Assembly: GCA_036494465.1 (NCBI GenBank)
Contig: DASXOJ010000271.1
Coordinates: forward strand, 12,803 to 76,802
Length of the DNA: 64,000 nucleotides
Reading direction: 5' to 3'
From: CAJCJE01 sp036494465
GTDB lineage: Bacteria; Actinomycetota; Actinomycetes; Mycobacteriales; Pseudonocardiaceae
In this document: positions 24,779 through 33,814 of the stretch, one piece after another
Layout: each line of letters opens with the position of its first letter
Numbering within the stretch: position 1 is the stretch's first letter
Notes under the pieces: generated by a model
The model's database searches: none
Told to the model about the DNA's origin: nothing
The model's input: only the letters and a program-made list of their open reading frames with translations
Translations under genes and position numbers: made by a program

Positions 24779-25219
24779 CTATTCGCCGTCCTCGCCGCCG
24801 CCACCGCCGGAGCCGACGTTCTCGTCGCCGCCCTCGTCACCCGAGTTCACGCCGACGTCGCTGCCGCCGCCATCGCCCGGTTCGAAGCCGCCGCCGGTGT
24901 TGCTGTCGTTGTCGCTGTTCGAGTTGGCCTGCTGGCCTTCCTCGGGCACGCCGCCGCGCCTGACGTCCTCGTCCTTGTCGGGCCCTTCGGCGATGTTGTC
25001 CTCGGCCTGCTGGCCGACGGCCGGGATGTCGCCGTTCGAGTCGTAGTAGACCCAGCCGAAGTCGTTCGTCGCCTGGGCGCAGTCCTTGTCGGGCACCCGC
25101 TGGTGTGACCTGGTGTCCCGGCAGACGCCGACGTAGCTGTGCGGCGCCAGGTAGCCGATGGCGACGATCCCACCGATCCCGCAGATCGCAACCGCGACGA
25201 AGATCAGGAAACCCCGCAT
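24779..25219 (-). CDS. Membrane-anchored protein with acidic Gly/Asp-rich tail
   Basis: 146 residues from the ATG at 25219 (MRGFLIFVAVAICGIGGIVA), which forms one N-terminal helix or an uncleaved signal. A small domain follows with two cysteines framing CRDTRSHQRVPDKDC and then FGWVYYD, a pattern I associate with small secreted actinobacterial proteins of unknown role. The last 70 residues are low complexity, rich in Gly, Asp, Ser and Asn. GGGGTGG precedes the start. No function can be assigned. Confidence 0.65.
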   Translation of the reverse strand: MRGFLIFVAVAICGIGGIVAIGYLAPHSYVGVCRDTRSHQRVPDKDCAQATNDFGWVYYDSNGDIPAVGQQAEDNIAEGPDKDEDVRRGGVPEEGQQANSNSDNDSNTGGGFEPGDGGGSDVGVNSGDEGGDENVGSGGGGGEDGE

Positions 25220-25277
25220 CGGTACCACCCCCACTGGTTACGACAATGGGACGTGCCGACTGCTTACCCGGTTCCGG

Positions 25278-27107
25278 TTACTGACGCAGGTATCGAACCT
25301 GATTCGCTTTTTCCGCATCGGGTTCTTCGCGCGGCGCGCCGACCTCCCACCAGGCTCCTGACTCGGTCCAGGAGGACGGGTGGGTGCGGACCACGACAAC
25401 GGCAGGCCGGTCGGCCGCCGCCTTGCGCGCGGACCGGTACGCCTCGCTGAACTCGGCAAGGCCGCCCTCGACGGGGAAGACCGCCGCGCCCAGCGAGGCC
25501 GCATGCGCGGCGAAGTCGGTGCGGGCCTGGCCGCCGGAACCGCTGCGGCAATCGGCGTACATGTTGTTGAACGGTTGACCGCCCTGGCCCTCCTGCAAAC
25601 GAGCGATGACCGCGTAGCCGTCGTTGTCGCAGACGACCGCGACGAACCCGTGACCGGCGAAGGCGGCGGAGAAGATCTCCGAGTTGAGCATCAGGTAGGA
25701 GCCGTCGCCGAGCAGCGTTGTGACCACGCCGTCCGGGCGGGCCATGGCCGCGCCCCAGGCTCCCGCGAGCTCGTAACCCATGCAGGAGAAGCCGTATTCG
25801 ACGTCCATTGTGGACGAACCGGTGCCGCGCCAGCCGCCGATCAGCTCGCCGGGCATGCCGCCGGATGCGGTCATCACGTAGTCGGTTGGCCCGGACTGCT
25901 CGTTGACCGCGCCGACGACCTGGGCATAGGTGAGCGGGCCCTCGGTTTCGGCGCGGAGGGTGTCGATGTGCGCGTCCCACCGCGCGCGTTCGATGCCTGC
26001 CTGGGCGCTCCAGTCCTGCGGCGCGCGCCAGTCGGCGAGCGACTCGCCGAGCTCGCGCAGGCCCTCGTCGGCGTCCGCGACCAGAGCGACCGCGCCGTGC
26101 TTGACCGCGTCGAACCGGGCCGCGTTCAACGCGACCAGCCGCGCCTGCTGGCTGAACACCGTCCACGAGGCGGTGGTGAAGTCCTGGAGGCGGGTGCCGG
26201 CCGCGAGCACCACGTCTGCCTGCGCGGCGAGGGCGTTGGCCGAGGCCGAGCCGGTGATGCCGAGCGGGCCGCCGTGCAGGGGGTGGTCGTGCGGGACGAG
26301 GGTGCGACCGGCGGTCGTTTCGACCATCGGGATGCCGTGCTTCTCGGCGAACTCGATCGCGGTCTGACCGGCGCCGGAGTAGCGGACGCCGCCACCGAGG
26401 ACCAGCAGCGGCTTGGCCGAGCCGCGCAGGATCTCGGCTGCGGATCGCAAGGCCACCCGGTCCGGACGGGGGCGGGGAACGCGGCGCAGGACCGGCTCGA
26501 ACAGGGCAGTGGGGAACTCGAAGCGTTCGACCTGGATGTCCTGGGGGAGCGCGAGCACGACCGGGCCGACGTCGGCCGGGTCGGTGAGCACGCGGGCCAC
26601 CTGGGGGAGGGTGGCGAGCAGTTGCTCGGGACGGACGATCCGGTCGAAGAAGCGGCTGACCGCGCGGAACGCGTCGTTGACGGTGGCACCCGGATCACTG
26701 AACGACTCGACCTGCTGGAGGACCGGATCAGGAGCACGGGAGGCGAACGTGTCGCCGGGGAGCAGCAGCAGCGGCAGGCGGTTCGCGTGCGCGACGCCCG
26801 CTGCCGTGACCAGGTTCAACGCGCCGGGTCCGATCGAGGTCGTCGCCACGCCGACCTGGCGGCGCTGGCTCGCCTTGGCGTAGCCGACGGCGGCGAGCGC
26901 CATGCCCTGCTCGTTGTGGCCGCGCCACACCGGCAGCTCGTCGCGGTGCTCGGCCAGCGCGCTGCCGATACCGAGTACGTTGCCGTGCCCGAAGATCGCG
27001 TACACGGCCGGGAACAGCGGCGCCTCGGTGCCGTCGAGCAGCTCGGTGCGCTGCGCGATCAGCCAGCGGACGATGGCCTGCGCGGTGGTCAGCCGGATCG
27101 TGCTCAT
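25278..27107 (-). CDS. iolD: 3D-(3,5/4)-trihydroxycyclohexane-1,2-dione hydrolase
   Basis: 609 residues of the thiamine-diphosphate enzyme fold. RGHNEQGMALAAVGYAKA carries the conserved Glu near the N-terminus, and LLGDGSYLMLNSEI is the ThDP-binding GDG motif. It opens the cyclohexane ring of the inositol intermediate to 5-deoxyglucuronate. ATG 27107 overlaps the iolB stop (ATGA). It is the last gene of the inositol operon. A longer upstream reading is inside iolB and is not real. Confidence 0.95.
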   Translation of the reverse strand: MSTIRLTTAQAIVRWLIAQRTELLDGTEAPLFPAVYAIFGHGNVLGIGSALAEHRDELPVWRGHNEQGMALAAVGYAKASQRRQVGVATTSIGPGALNLVTAAGVAHANRLPLLLLPGDTFASRAPDPVLQQVESFSDPGATVNDAFRAVSRFFDRIVRPEQLLATLPQVARVLTDPADVGPVVLALPQDIQVERFEFPTALFEPVLRRVPRPRPDRVALRSAAEILRGSAKPLLVLGGGVRYSGAGQTAIEFAEKHGIPMVETTAGRTLVPHDHPLHGGPLGITGSASANALAAQADVVLAAGTRLQDFTTASWTVFSQQARLVALNAARFDAVKHGAVALVADADEGLRELGESLADWRAPQDWSAQAGIERARWDAHIDTLRAETEGPLTYAQVVGAVNEQSGPTDYVMTASGGMPGELIGGWRGTGSSTMDVEYGFSCMGYELAGAWGAAMARPDGVVTTLLGDGSYLMLNSEIFSAAFAGHGFVAVVCDNDGYAVIARLQEGQGGQPFNNMYADCRSGSGGQARTDFAAHAASLGAAVFPVEGGLAEFSEAYRSARKAAADRPAVVVVRTHPSSWTESGAWWEVGAPREEPDAEKANQVRYLRQ

Positions 27108-27952
27108 TGGCCCTTCCCGAACGGGAGTCGCGGATCGATGGCCTCGTTCGCCCAGCCCTCGCGGACCCAGGCGTGCGCAGGGTCGTCGTTGAACTTCCAG
27201 ACGCGCTCGGCGTCCGGTCCGGCCATCACGTTCAGGTAGTACATGTGGTAGTCCGGCGCGACCATCGACGGCCCGTGATACCCCCACGGGATCAGCACCA
27301 CGTCGCCGGTGCGCACCTCGGCGAGCACGTCGATCTGCCGGTCCTCGCCGGAGGAGTAGACGCGCTGGTAGCCCATGCCCTGGCCGGAGATCTCGAAGTA
27401 GTAGATCTCTTCGAGCTGCTGTTCGTCCTCGGTGTGCACGTCGTGCTTGTGCGGCGGGTAGGACGACCAGTTGCCGCCCGGGGTGATCACCTCTACCGCG
27501 ATCAGCTTGTCCGCGTCGAAGGTCTCCGGGGTGCAGAAGTTGTGCACCTGGCGGCTGGCCCGTCCGGCGCCGCGCAGCTCCACCGGAACGTTGTCGACTG
27601 GTCCGTAGCGCGCCGGGAACGCCCGGGTCGCGCGAGCGGAGGGGAGCGCGAATCGGCCGCCGAGCGCGGATTCGACGCGCAGTGTGGCGTTGATCGGTAC
27701 GTACGCGAAATCGGACGGGCCAGCGAACACGTTGGGCCTGCCGTTGAGCGTGAACGTCTCACCGCCGGTCGACACCGTGCACGAGCCCGACAGCGGGATC
27801 ACCATGGTCTCGTGCTCGCCGGTGCTCAACTCGACCGCCTCACCGGCGTCGAGGTGCAGCACGCGCAGGCCGGAGAACTCCCAGCCCGCGTTCTCCGGCG
27901 TGATGGCCACGGCTTCCGGCCGCAGCCCGGTCGGCCGACGGTGATAGTTCAC
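27104..27952 (-). CDS. iolB: 5-deoxy-glucuronate isomerase
   Basis: 282 residues, a bicupin. SYPPHKHDVHTEDEQQLEEIYYF holds the metal ligands in the second cupin (two His, one Glu), and WGYHGPSMVAPDYHMYYLNVM completes it; both are typical of IolB. It converts 5-deoxyglucuronate to 5-dehydro-2-deoxygluconate, the substrate of IolC. The ATG overlaps the stop of the transporter ATPase gene, so it is coupled to the rest of the operon. Confidence 0.95.
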   Translation of the reverse strand: MNYHRRPTGLRPEAVAITPENAGWEFSGLRVLHLDAGEAVELSTGEHETMVIPLSGSCTVSTGGETFTLNGRPNVFAGPSDFAYVPINATLRVESALGGRFALPSARATRAFPARYGPVDNVPVELRGAGRASRQVHNFCTPETFDADKLIAVEVITPGGNWSSYPPHKHDVHTEDEQQLEEIYYFEISGQGMGYQRVYSSGEDRQIDVLAEVRTGDVVLIPWGYHGPSMVAPDYHMYYLNVMAGPDAERVWKFNDDPAHAWVREGWANEAIDPRLPFGKGQ

Positions 27953-28764
27953 GCGTTCTCCTGAGCCTCGGCGATCGGGTTGTCGAGCAGTGGGCGTTCG
28001 AGCTCGTGGCTGAGCGCTTCGAGTTCGGCGCCGCCCGCCATCAACCGGACCAGGTCCTCCCGGCTGATCTCCTTCTTGCTGAAGTTGCCGAGGCTCTGAC
28101 CACGGTTGAGCACCACGAACCGGTCGCCGACCGGGTAGGCGTGATGCGGGTTGTGCGTGATGAAGATGACGCCCAGCCCCATCTCGCGCGCCTGCACGAT
28201 TCGCCGCAGCACCACGCCCGCCTGCTTCACGCCGAGCGCGGAGGTGGGCTCGTCCAGGATCAGCAGGCGCGCGCCGAAGTGAATGGCGCGGGCGATCGCG
28301 ACCGACTGGCGTTCACCGCCGGAGAGCGTGCCGACCGCCTGATCGGGATCGCGCACATCGATGCCCATGGCGCGCAGTTCCTTGCTGGTCAACGCTTTCG
28401 CCTTGGCCACGTCGAACCGCTTGAACGGCCCCCACCCCTTCGTCGGTTCCGAACCGAGGAAGAAGTTCCGCCAGATCGACATCAACGGCACCATTGCGAG
28501 GTCCTGGTACACGGTGGAGATGCCCGCCGCGCGGGCGTCGCGCGGACTGCCGAACTTCACCTCCGCACCGTCCACAAGGAACTGTCCGGTGTCCGGCGCG
28601 AAGACACCGGAGAGGATCTTGATCAGCGTGGACTTGCCGGCACCGTTGTCGCCGAGCACGCAGGTGACCTCGCCAGCGTTCACCGACAGCGAGATGCTCT
28701 GCAACGCGTTCACGCTGCCGAAGTACTTGCTGATCTCACGCACTTCCAGCAATGGGGAGCTCAC
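27949..28764 (-). CDS. Sugar-type ABC importer ATPase (inositol uptake, probable)
   Basis: 271 residues, a single nucleotide-binding domain. Walker A GDNGAGKST, signature LSGGERQS and Walker B LLILDEPTSA are intact. It resembles the one-domain ATPases of CUT2-like systems such as frcA rather than the two-domain RbsA type. The GTG at 28764 starts 2 bases after the permease stop. Given its place between inositol genes the substrate is probably myo-inositol (inference). Confidence 0.92.
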   Translation of the reverse strand: MSSPLLEVREISKYFGSVNALQSISLSVNAGEVTCVLGDNGAGKSTLIKILSGVFAPDTGQFLVDGAEVKFGSPRDARAAGISTVYQDLAMVPLMSIWRNFFLGSEPTKGWGPFKRFDVAKAKALTSKELRAMGIDVRDPDQAVGTLSGGERQSVAIARAIHFGARLLILDEPTSALGVKQAGVVLRRIVQAREMGLGVIFITHNPHHAYPVGDRFVVLNRGQSLGNFSKKEISREDLVRLMAGGAELEALSHELERPLLDNPIAEAQENA

Positions 28765-28766
28765 AG

Positions 28767-29840
28767 TCAGCGCCTCGCCTTCATCGCTCGCCGGTAGATG
28801 ACGGTGTTCACGCCGACCGCGAGGAACAGGATGATGCCCAGGAAGGTGAAGTCCCAGGACGAGTCCCAACCCGAGTAGATGACGCCCTGGAAGGCCATGC
28901 CGATGATGCACGCGCCGAGCGCGGCGCCGACCACCGAACCGTAGCCACCGGTCAGCAGACAGCCACCGACCACGGCCGCGATGATGTAGTAGAACTCGTA
29001 GCCGACGCCCTGCTCCGACACCGCGTTCGAGCTCTGCGTGAACGAGATGATGCCGACCAGCGACGCCGCCATCGACGTCGCCATGAACAGCGAGATCTTG
29101 GTCCGGGTCACCGGCACGCCGACGTTGCGCGCGGCATCCAGATCGCCGCCGACCGCGAACACCCAGTTGCCGAAGGTGGTCCGGCCGAGCACCCACACGG
29201 CGATGATGGTGACCGCGATGAACCACAGGATCGCGGTCTGGAAACCGCTGGGCAGGCTGGGGCTCTTGAAGAACGAGCTGCCGAAGATCGCTTTGGCGCT
29301 TTCCATGCCGGAGTGCGTGCCGGTGCCGACGCCGATCTCGGTACTGCCGTGGTTGACCAGCAGCACGCCACCGATGCTCAACCCGCGCAACGCGAAATAC
29401 GTGGCCAGCGTGACGATGAAGCTGGGCAGTTTCGATCGGGTCACCACGTACCCGTTGATGAACCCGATCAGCGCGCCGAACAGGACCGTGACCACGATCG
29501 CCGCCCACGCGTTCCAGCCCAGCTGACCGACCAGCAACGCGGTGATGATGGCAGTAAAACCGGTCATGCCGCCGGTGGAGAGGTCGAACTCGCCGCCGAT
29601 CATCAGCATGCCGACCGGCACCGCCATGATGCCGAAGAACGCGGCCTGCTGGGTCCACGCGGCCACACCGGTCGAACTGAGCCAGAGGTGCTTGCTGGTC
29701 GAGTCGGTGATCGCGAACAGCACGAACACCACGATCGCGCCGACCAGTGAACCGAGCGCGGGCCTGCGCAACGTTCTGGTCAGCCAACCGGTGCTGCTCA
29801 GCCGCTCATCCTTCAGCGGTGGGGCGGACAACGTACTCAT
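28767..29840 (-). CDS. CUT2-type ABC importer permease (inositol uptake, probable)
   Basis: 357 residues with 8-10 hydrophobic helices. GGEFDLSTGGMTGFTAIITA and GAALGACIIGMAFQG are characteristic of ribose/inositol-class permeases. The start ATG at 29840 has GGAT/GAGG-rich sequence upstream. A strong hairpin separates it from the substrate-binding protein gene, probably lowering its expression relative to that gene. Confidence 0.92.
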   Translation of the reverse strand: MSTLSAPPLKDERLSSTGWLTRTLRRPALGSLVGAIVVFVLFAITDSTSKHLWLSSTGVAAWTQQAAFFGIMAVPVGMLMIGGEFDLSTGGMTGFTAIITALLVGQLGWNAWAAIVVTVLFGALIGFINGYVVTRSKLPSFIVTLATYFALRGLSIGGVLLVNHGSTEIGVGTGTHSGMESAKAIFGSSFFKSPSLPSGFQTAILWFIAVTIIAVWVLGRTTFGNWVFAVGGDLDAARNVGVPVTRTKISLFMATSMAASLVGIISFTQSSNAVSEQGVGYEFYYIIAAVVGGCLLTGGYGSVVGAALGACIIGMAFQGVIYSGWDSSWDFTFLGIILFLAVGVNTVIYRRAMKARR

Positions 29841-29870
29841 GGATGATCTCCTCGCCTCTTTGCGGGGAAA

Positions 29871-29898
29871 GGGCCCGGCCGCCGGGACGGCCGGGCCC
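29871..29898 (-). terminator. Hairpin between binding-protein and permease genes
   Basis: GGGCCCGGCC (29871-29880) pairs perfectly with GGCCGGGCCC (29889-29898) around an 8-base loop. No long T-run follows on the minus strand, so it is better read as an attenuator or mRNA-stabilising element. Such hairpins are common after binding-protein genes, which need higher expression. Confidence 0.7.
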
Positions 29899-29906
29899 GG
29901 TGAACG

Positions 29907-30962
29907 TCAGTCGTCGCCCGCGCCGATCGCGGCAGCCACGGTCTTGATGTTGGTCTGGTCGACCAGGAGCGGTCCACTGGGGACGGTCGAGCCGCCACCG
30001 GCCGAGTTGCCCTCGTGCTTCTTGTACAGGTACAGGAAGGTGATCGGCAGGTAGCCCTGGAGGTACTGCTGCTGATCGACCGCGAAGTCCATGGTCGGCG
30101 GGTTGGCCTCAAGGTCGTTCTGCACGTCCGAGTCGAGGTCGAAGGTGGCGATCTTCACGTTGCCCGGTTTCGCCGCCACCAGCGCCTGGCCGATCGCGTT
30201 GTTCAACGTCATCACCGCGTTGACCCCGGTGTGCGCCTGGAGGTACGAGCTGACCTGGCCGATCGCCTGCTGCGGGTTGGACGCCGCGTTCGGCGTCGAC
30301 AGGATCAGTTCGGTGCACGCCGGACCGGTCGCGGGCGCGTTGCCGGTCGAGCACTTGCCGCCCGGAATGCCAAGGCCCTGCGCGAGACCGTTGCAGCGGT
30401 CGAGCAGGTTCTGACCGGACTGGTGGATGACGCACAGCACGTTGCTGGCCTTCTCGGACGCGAAGCGCTGACCCGCCTTCTGGCCCGCCAGGCTCTCCGG
30501 CTGACCGACGCAGGTGATCGCCTTCGACGCCGCGATGTCCTGATCGTCACAGCCCGCGTTCAACAACACGACCGGAATACCGGCGGCGGCAGCGGAAGCG
30601 AGCGTCGAGTTCATCACCGACGGGTCGTGATCGGAGACCGCGATGCCGTCGACCTTCTGGTTGACCGCGTCCTGGATCTGCGCGTTCTCCGCGTTGTCAT
30701 CCGGTTCGGCCTGTCCCTGCTGCTGCGAACCGTAGGTCTCGGACAGCTTGCAGCCGTAGTCCTTGGCAGCGTCCTTGGCGCCCTTGTAGACGACGCTCCA
30801 GAAGTTGCCGTTGTCGCCGTGCGTGATCACCGCGAAGGTGTAGGCACACGCCGCGCCTCCGCCACCCCCCGAATCCGAATTCGAACTGCTGCCTGAGCAC
30901 GCCGCCACGAGCAGCAGCGGAGCCATCAACAGCCCCGCAATGAGTCGTTTTCTCGGTCCCAT
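29907..30962 (-). CDS. Sugar ABC importer substrate-binding lipoprotein
   Basis: 351 residues. A lipoprotein signal peptide ends LLLVAAC with Cys22 as the lipidation site, followed by a Ser/Gly-rich linker. The mature part has the periplasmic-binding-protein type 1 fold (YTFAVITHGDNGNFWSVV, VVLLNAG, KIATFDLDSDV). It is the capture component of the transporter encoded downstream, most likely for inositol given the operon. Confidence 0.92.
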   Translation of the reverse strand: MGPRKRLIAGLLMAPLLLVAACSGSSSNSDSGGGGGAACAYTFAVITHGDNGNFWSVVYKGAKDAAKDYGCKLSETYGSQQQGQAEPDDNAENAQIQDAVNQKVDGIAVSDHDPSVMNSTLASAAAAGIPVVLLNAGCDDQDIAASKAITCVGQPESLAGQKAGQRFASEKASNVLCVIHQSGQNLLDRCNGLAQGLGIPGGKCSTGNAPATGPACTELILSTPNAASNPQQAIGQVSSYLQAHTGVNAVMTLNNAIGQALVAAKPGNVKIATFDLDSDVQNDLEANPPTMDFAVDQQQYLQGYLPITFLYLYKKHEGNSAGGGSTVPSGPLLVDQTNIKTVAAAIGAGDD

Positions 30963-30989
30963 CTCGTCCTCCGGTTCGGGCCAAGCTGT

Positions 30990-31859
30990 TCAGAACAGGC
31001 TGACGGCGGTATCGACCGCGCCGGCCACATCGTCGTCGGGCGGGTAGAGCAGCGCCCTGCCGACAACCAGACCCTGCACGGTGGGGAGCGCCAGCGCACT
31101 GCGCCACGCCTCGAACGCCGCATCGGGGTCGCCGCTGACTTCGCCACCGAGGATCACCGCCGGGAGGGTAGTCGCGGCCATCACCTGCGCCATGTCCGGT
31201 ACCACCGGAACCTTGAGCCAGGTGTATGCCGAAGTGTTGCCGACCCCCGCGGCCACGGTCACCGCGCGCGTCATCGCCGCCGCGGTCAGTTCGTTGGTCA
31301 CCTTGCCGCCGCCACGCCGCGACCAGAACGGCTCGATCATCGCGTGCAGGCCCGCGTCCGCGAGCGAGCTCACCGCGCGGCCACACGATTCCACAGTGGA
31401 CACCGTGGCGGGATCGCACGGATCGATGCGCAGCAGCATCTTGCCGCCCTGCGCTCCCATGGCTTTCAGCGCGGACGCGTCGTAGGCGGTGAACCGGTCG
31501 TCCAGTTCGAACACCGAACCGGCGATGCCGCCCCGGTTCATCGAACCGAACACCACCAGGCCGTCCAGTGCACCGAGCAGCAGCAGGTCCTCGATGATGT
31601 CCGGAGTGCCGAGCACCCCGTTCACACCCGGACGGGACAGCGCAAGGCACAACCGCTCCAGCAGGTCCGCGCGATCCGCCATCGCGAACGGCCGATCGCC
31701 GACGCTCAACGCCCCGCGCGCCGGATGGTCGGCCGCGATCATCATCAACCGGCCGTGCTCGCCAAGCAGCGACGTGGGCCGCACTCGTTGCACGGCCGCC
31801 TCGGCGATCGCCCCGGGGTTGGTCGCCCGGGTTCGGATGAGCCGATCGAGATCTTTCAT
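30990..31859 (-). CDS. Aldolase-like (beta/alpha)8 protein of inositol operon (Cgl0159 type)
   Basis: 289 residues. MIAADHPARGAL near residue 40, LLRIDPCDPATV and VPVVPDMAQVMAATTLPAVILGGE outline a class I aldolase-like barrel found in actinobacterial inositol clusters. It probably replaces IolJ by cleaving 2-deoxy-5-keto-gluconate 6-phosphate to dihydroxyacetone phosphate and malonate semialdehyde (inference from context). ATG 31859 overlaps the iolC stop. Confidence 0.8.
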   Translation of the reverse strand: MKDLDRLIRTRATNPGAIAEAAVQRVRPTSLLGEHGRLMMIAADHPARGALSVGDRPFAMADRADLLERLCLALSRPGVNGVLGTPDIIEDLLLLGALDGLVVFGSMNRGGIAGSVFELDDRFTAYDASALKAMGAQGGKMLLRIDPCDPATVSTVESCGRAVSSLADAGLHAMIEPFWSRRGGGKVTNELTAAAMTRAVTVAAGVGNTSAYTWLKVPVVPDMAQVMAATTLPAVILGGEVSGDPDAAFEAWRSALALPTVQGLVVGRALLYPPDDDVAGAVDTAVSLF

Positions 31860-32806
31860 TGGCCGGTCACCGCGAGCAGTTCCAGCACTTCGGCCGTGTC
31901 CGGCATGGCATCGGCGCAGGCCAGCCGGGACGCCACGATCGCGCCCGCCGCGTTGCAGAACCTGGCCATCCGCTCCAGGTTCCACCGCGCCAACAGCCCG
32001 TGGCACAACGCGCCACCGAACGCGTCGCCAGCGCCCAGCCCGTTGACCACGTCGACCGGCACCGGCGGCACCTCCACCCGTTCGCCGTTCGACCGGCTCG
32101 CCAGCACGCCCCTCGGGCCCTGCTTCACGATCGCCAGTTGCACGCCCTGCGCGTGCAATGCGTCCGCTGCCGCGTGCGGATCGGTCTCGCCGATCGCGGT
32201 CGCGCACTCCTCGATGTTGCCGACCGCGACGCTGACCAGCGGCAACGCCTCGCGCATCCAGCGACCGGCCTCTTCAGGCGATGACCAGAACATCGGCCGG
32301 TAGTCCAGATCGAGCACGGTGCTGCCGGCCTTCCCGCGCTCGCGCAACGCCGCCAGCGTCGCGCCGCGGCTCGGTTCCTGGCACAAGCCGGTTCCGGTCA
32401 CCCAGAACACGCCCGCGTCCTTGATCGCGGCCAGGTCCAGCTCGTCGGTGTTGATCTCCAGGTCGGGCGCTTTCGGCTGGCGGTAGAAGTAGATGGGGAA
32501 GTTGTCCGGCGGGAAGATCTCGCAGAACGTCACCGGCGTCGGCAGGCTCGGTACCGAGGTCACGTAGCGGTCGTCCACGTCGAAACCGCGCAACGCGTCG
32601 TGCAGGAACTCGCCGAACGGATCCTGTCCGGTCCGCGTGATGACCGCGCTGCGCCTGCCGTGCCGCGCCGCCGCGACCGCCACGTTCGTCGCGCTGCCGC
32701 CGAGGTACTTGCCGAACGTGGTCACCTCGCGCAGCGAGACGCCGATCTGCAACGGATAGACGTCGACGCCAATCCGGCCCATCGTGAGTACGTCGAACGT
32801 GGTCAC
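31856..32806 (-). CDS. iolC: 5-dehydro-2-deoxygluconokinase
   Basis: 316 residues, PfkB/ribokinase family. GKYLGGSATNVAVAAARHG near the start and VNGLGAGDAFGGAL near residue 260, the signature with the catalytic Asp, are intact. It phosphorylates the IolB product. The GTG at 32806 overlaps the preceding stop (GTGA); an ATG at 32782 is a less likely start since it would shorten the first strand. Confidence 0.92.
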   Translation of the reverse strand: MTTFDVLTMGRIGVDVYPLQIGVSLREVTTFGKYLGGSATNVAVAAARHGRRSAVITRTGQDPFGEFLHDALRGFDVDDRYVTSVPSLPTPVTFCEIFPPDNFPIYFYRQPKAPDLEINTDELDLAAIKDAGVFWVTGTGLCQEPSRGATLAALRERGKAGSTVLDLDYRPMFWSSPEEAGRWMREALPLVSVAVGNIEECATAIGETDPHAAADALHAQGVQLAIVKQGPRGVLASRSNGERVEVPPVPVDVVNGLGAGDAFGGALCHGLLARWNLERMARFCNAAGAIVASRLACADAMPDTAEVLELLAVTGQ

Positions 32807-33678
32807 GCGGCCAACCCTGCCACGAAGTCGAGACTCGCCCGGACATCCTCGATCGGGCCGCCGTTCTCGGCTGGTTCCGCGCCGAGCACCGTGTCCTGCT
32901 CCATCACGTACCAGCCGCCGTAGCCCGCGCCTTCCAGCGACGACACGATCCCGGCGATGTCCACGTCGCCCGCGCCGAGCGGACGGTAGATCCCGGCCTT
33001 GACGGCAGCCGTGTACGACATCTGTCCGGATTGGACACTGCGGGCCAGGTCGGCGTTGACGTCCTTGAGGTGTGTGTGCGCGATCCGCTCCGGCACCTGG
33101 CGGGCCAGCGCGGCCGGATCGGTGCCGCCGATCAGCAGGTGACCGGTGTCCAGGCAGAGCGGAATCCGCGACGACTCCAGCACTCGCGCGACCTCCGGCT
33201 CCTTCTCGATGATCGTGCCGACGTGCGGGTGCAGCGTGGCGGTGATGCCGTGTTCGCGGGCGGCGTCCGCGATCAGGTCGAGGTTCGCCAGCAGCGTCTT
33301 CCACTGGGCTTCGTCCAGTTCGATGCGGTCGTCATAGCCGGTCAAACCCGTGTCCGCGGCCAGTACCAGCGTGTTCGCGCCGGCGGTCACGAAGCTCGCG
33401 AGGATCGCGTCCATGCCCAGCAGGACGTCCCGCGCCGGGTCGTGCAGCACCATCGGCACGAAACCGCCGACCGCGCGCAGGCCGTACCCGGCCAGCAGAT
33501 CGACCTTCTCCTGCGGTGCGTCCGGCAGGAACCCGTCCGGGCCGAACTCGGTCGCCACCAGCCCGGCCTCGCGCATCTCGCCGAGGACGCGATCCGGCGT
33601 CATCTGGTACCCCCAGCCGGGAACCTCGCATACCCCCCACGAAATCGGTGCACCGGCAAGACGACCATCGAACGACAT
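32803..33678 (-). CDS. iolE: Inosose dehydratase-like TIM-barrel protein
   Basis: 291 residues. The opening GAPISWGVCEVPGWGYQM is typical of IolE, and the metal-site residues appear in LDTGHLLIGG and AHTHLKDVN. IolE dehydrates 2-keto-myo-inositol to the trihydroxycyclohexane dione used by IolD. It is the first gene of the operon, with AGGAGG ten bases before the ATG at 33678 and a near-consensus promoter 41 bp upstream. The related isomerase-like IolH is the alternative. Confidence 0.82.
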   Translation of the reverse strand: MSFDGRLAGAPISWGVCEVPGWGYQMTPDRVLGEMREAGLVATEFGPDGFLPDAPQEKVDLLAGYGLRAVGGFVPMVLHDPARDVLLGMDAILASFVTAGANTLVLAADTGLTGYDDRIELDEAQWKTLLANLDLIADAAREHGITATLHPHVGTIIEKEPEVARVLESSRIPLCLDTGHLLIGGTDPAALARQVPERIAHTHLKDVNADLARSVQSGQMSYTAAVKAGIYRPLGAGDVDIAGIVSSLEGAGYGGWYVMEQDTVLGAEPAENGGPIEDVRASLDFVAGLAA

Positions 33679-33718
33679 CGCGACAGAACCTCCTGTGACC
33701 TGGGTAACGCCCGCGTCA

Positions 33719-33747
33719 GTTATACGAACCGGTGAATCCGATGTCAA
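33719..33747 (-). promoter_or_regulatory. Near-consensus promoter of the inositol operon
   Basis: On the minus strand TTGACA (33747-33742) and TATAAC (33724-33719) are separated by exactly 17 bases. This is unusually close to the sigma-70 consensus for a high-GC actinomycete. The -35 box lies within one arm of an inverted repeat, so tight repression by the divergent GntR protein is expected. Confidence 0.85.
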
Positions 33748-33788
33748 CAGTTTGTCCTGACATACTGTCATTCGCTTGTTCTGTTGAC
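33743..33788. promoter_or_regulatory. Nested palindromes, probable GntR operator
   Basis: GTCAACAG (33743-33750) and CTGTTGAC (33781-33788) are perfect inverted repeats. Between them, with nearly the same centre, lies TGACA-TAC-TGTCA (33758-33770). The outer left arm covers the -35 box of the iol operon and the right arm lies just upstream of the GntR gene. This would allow coordinate control of both directions. Confidence 0.65.
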
Positions 33789-33814
33789 CTTGACGCTGCG
33801 GTACGGTGCGCACC

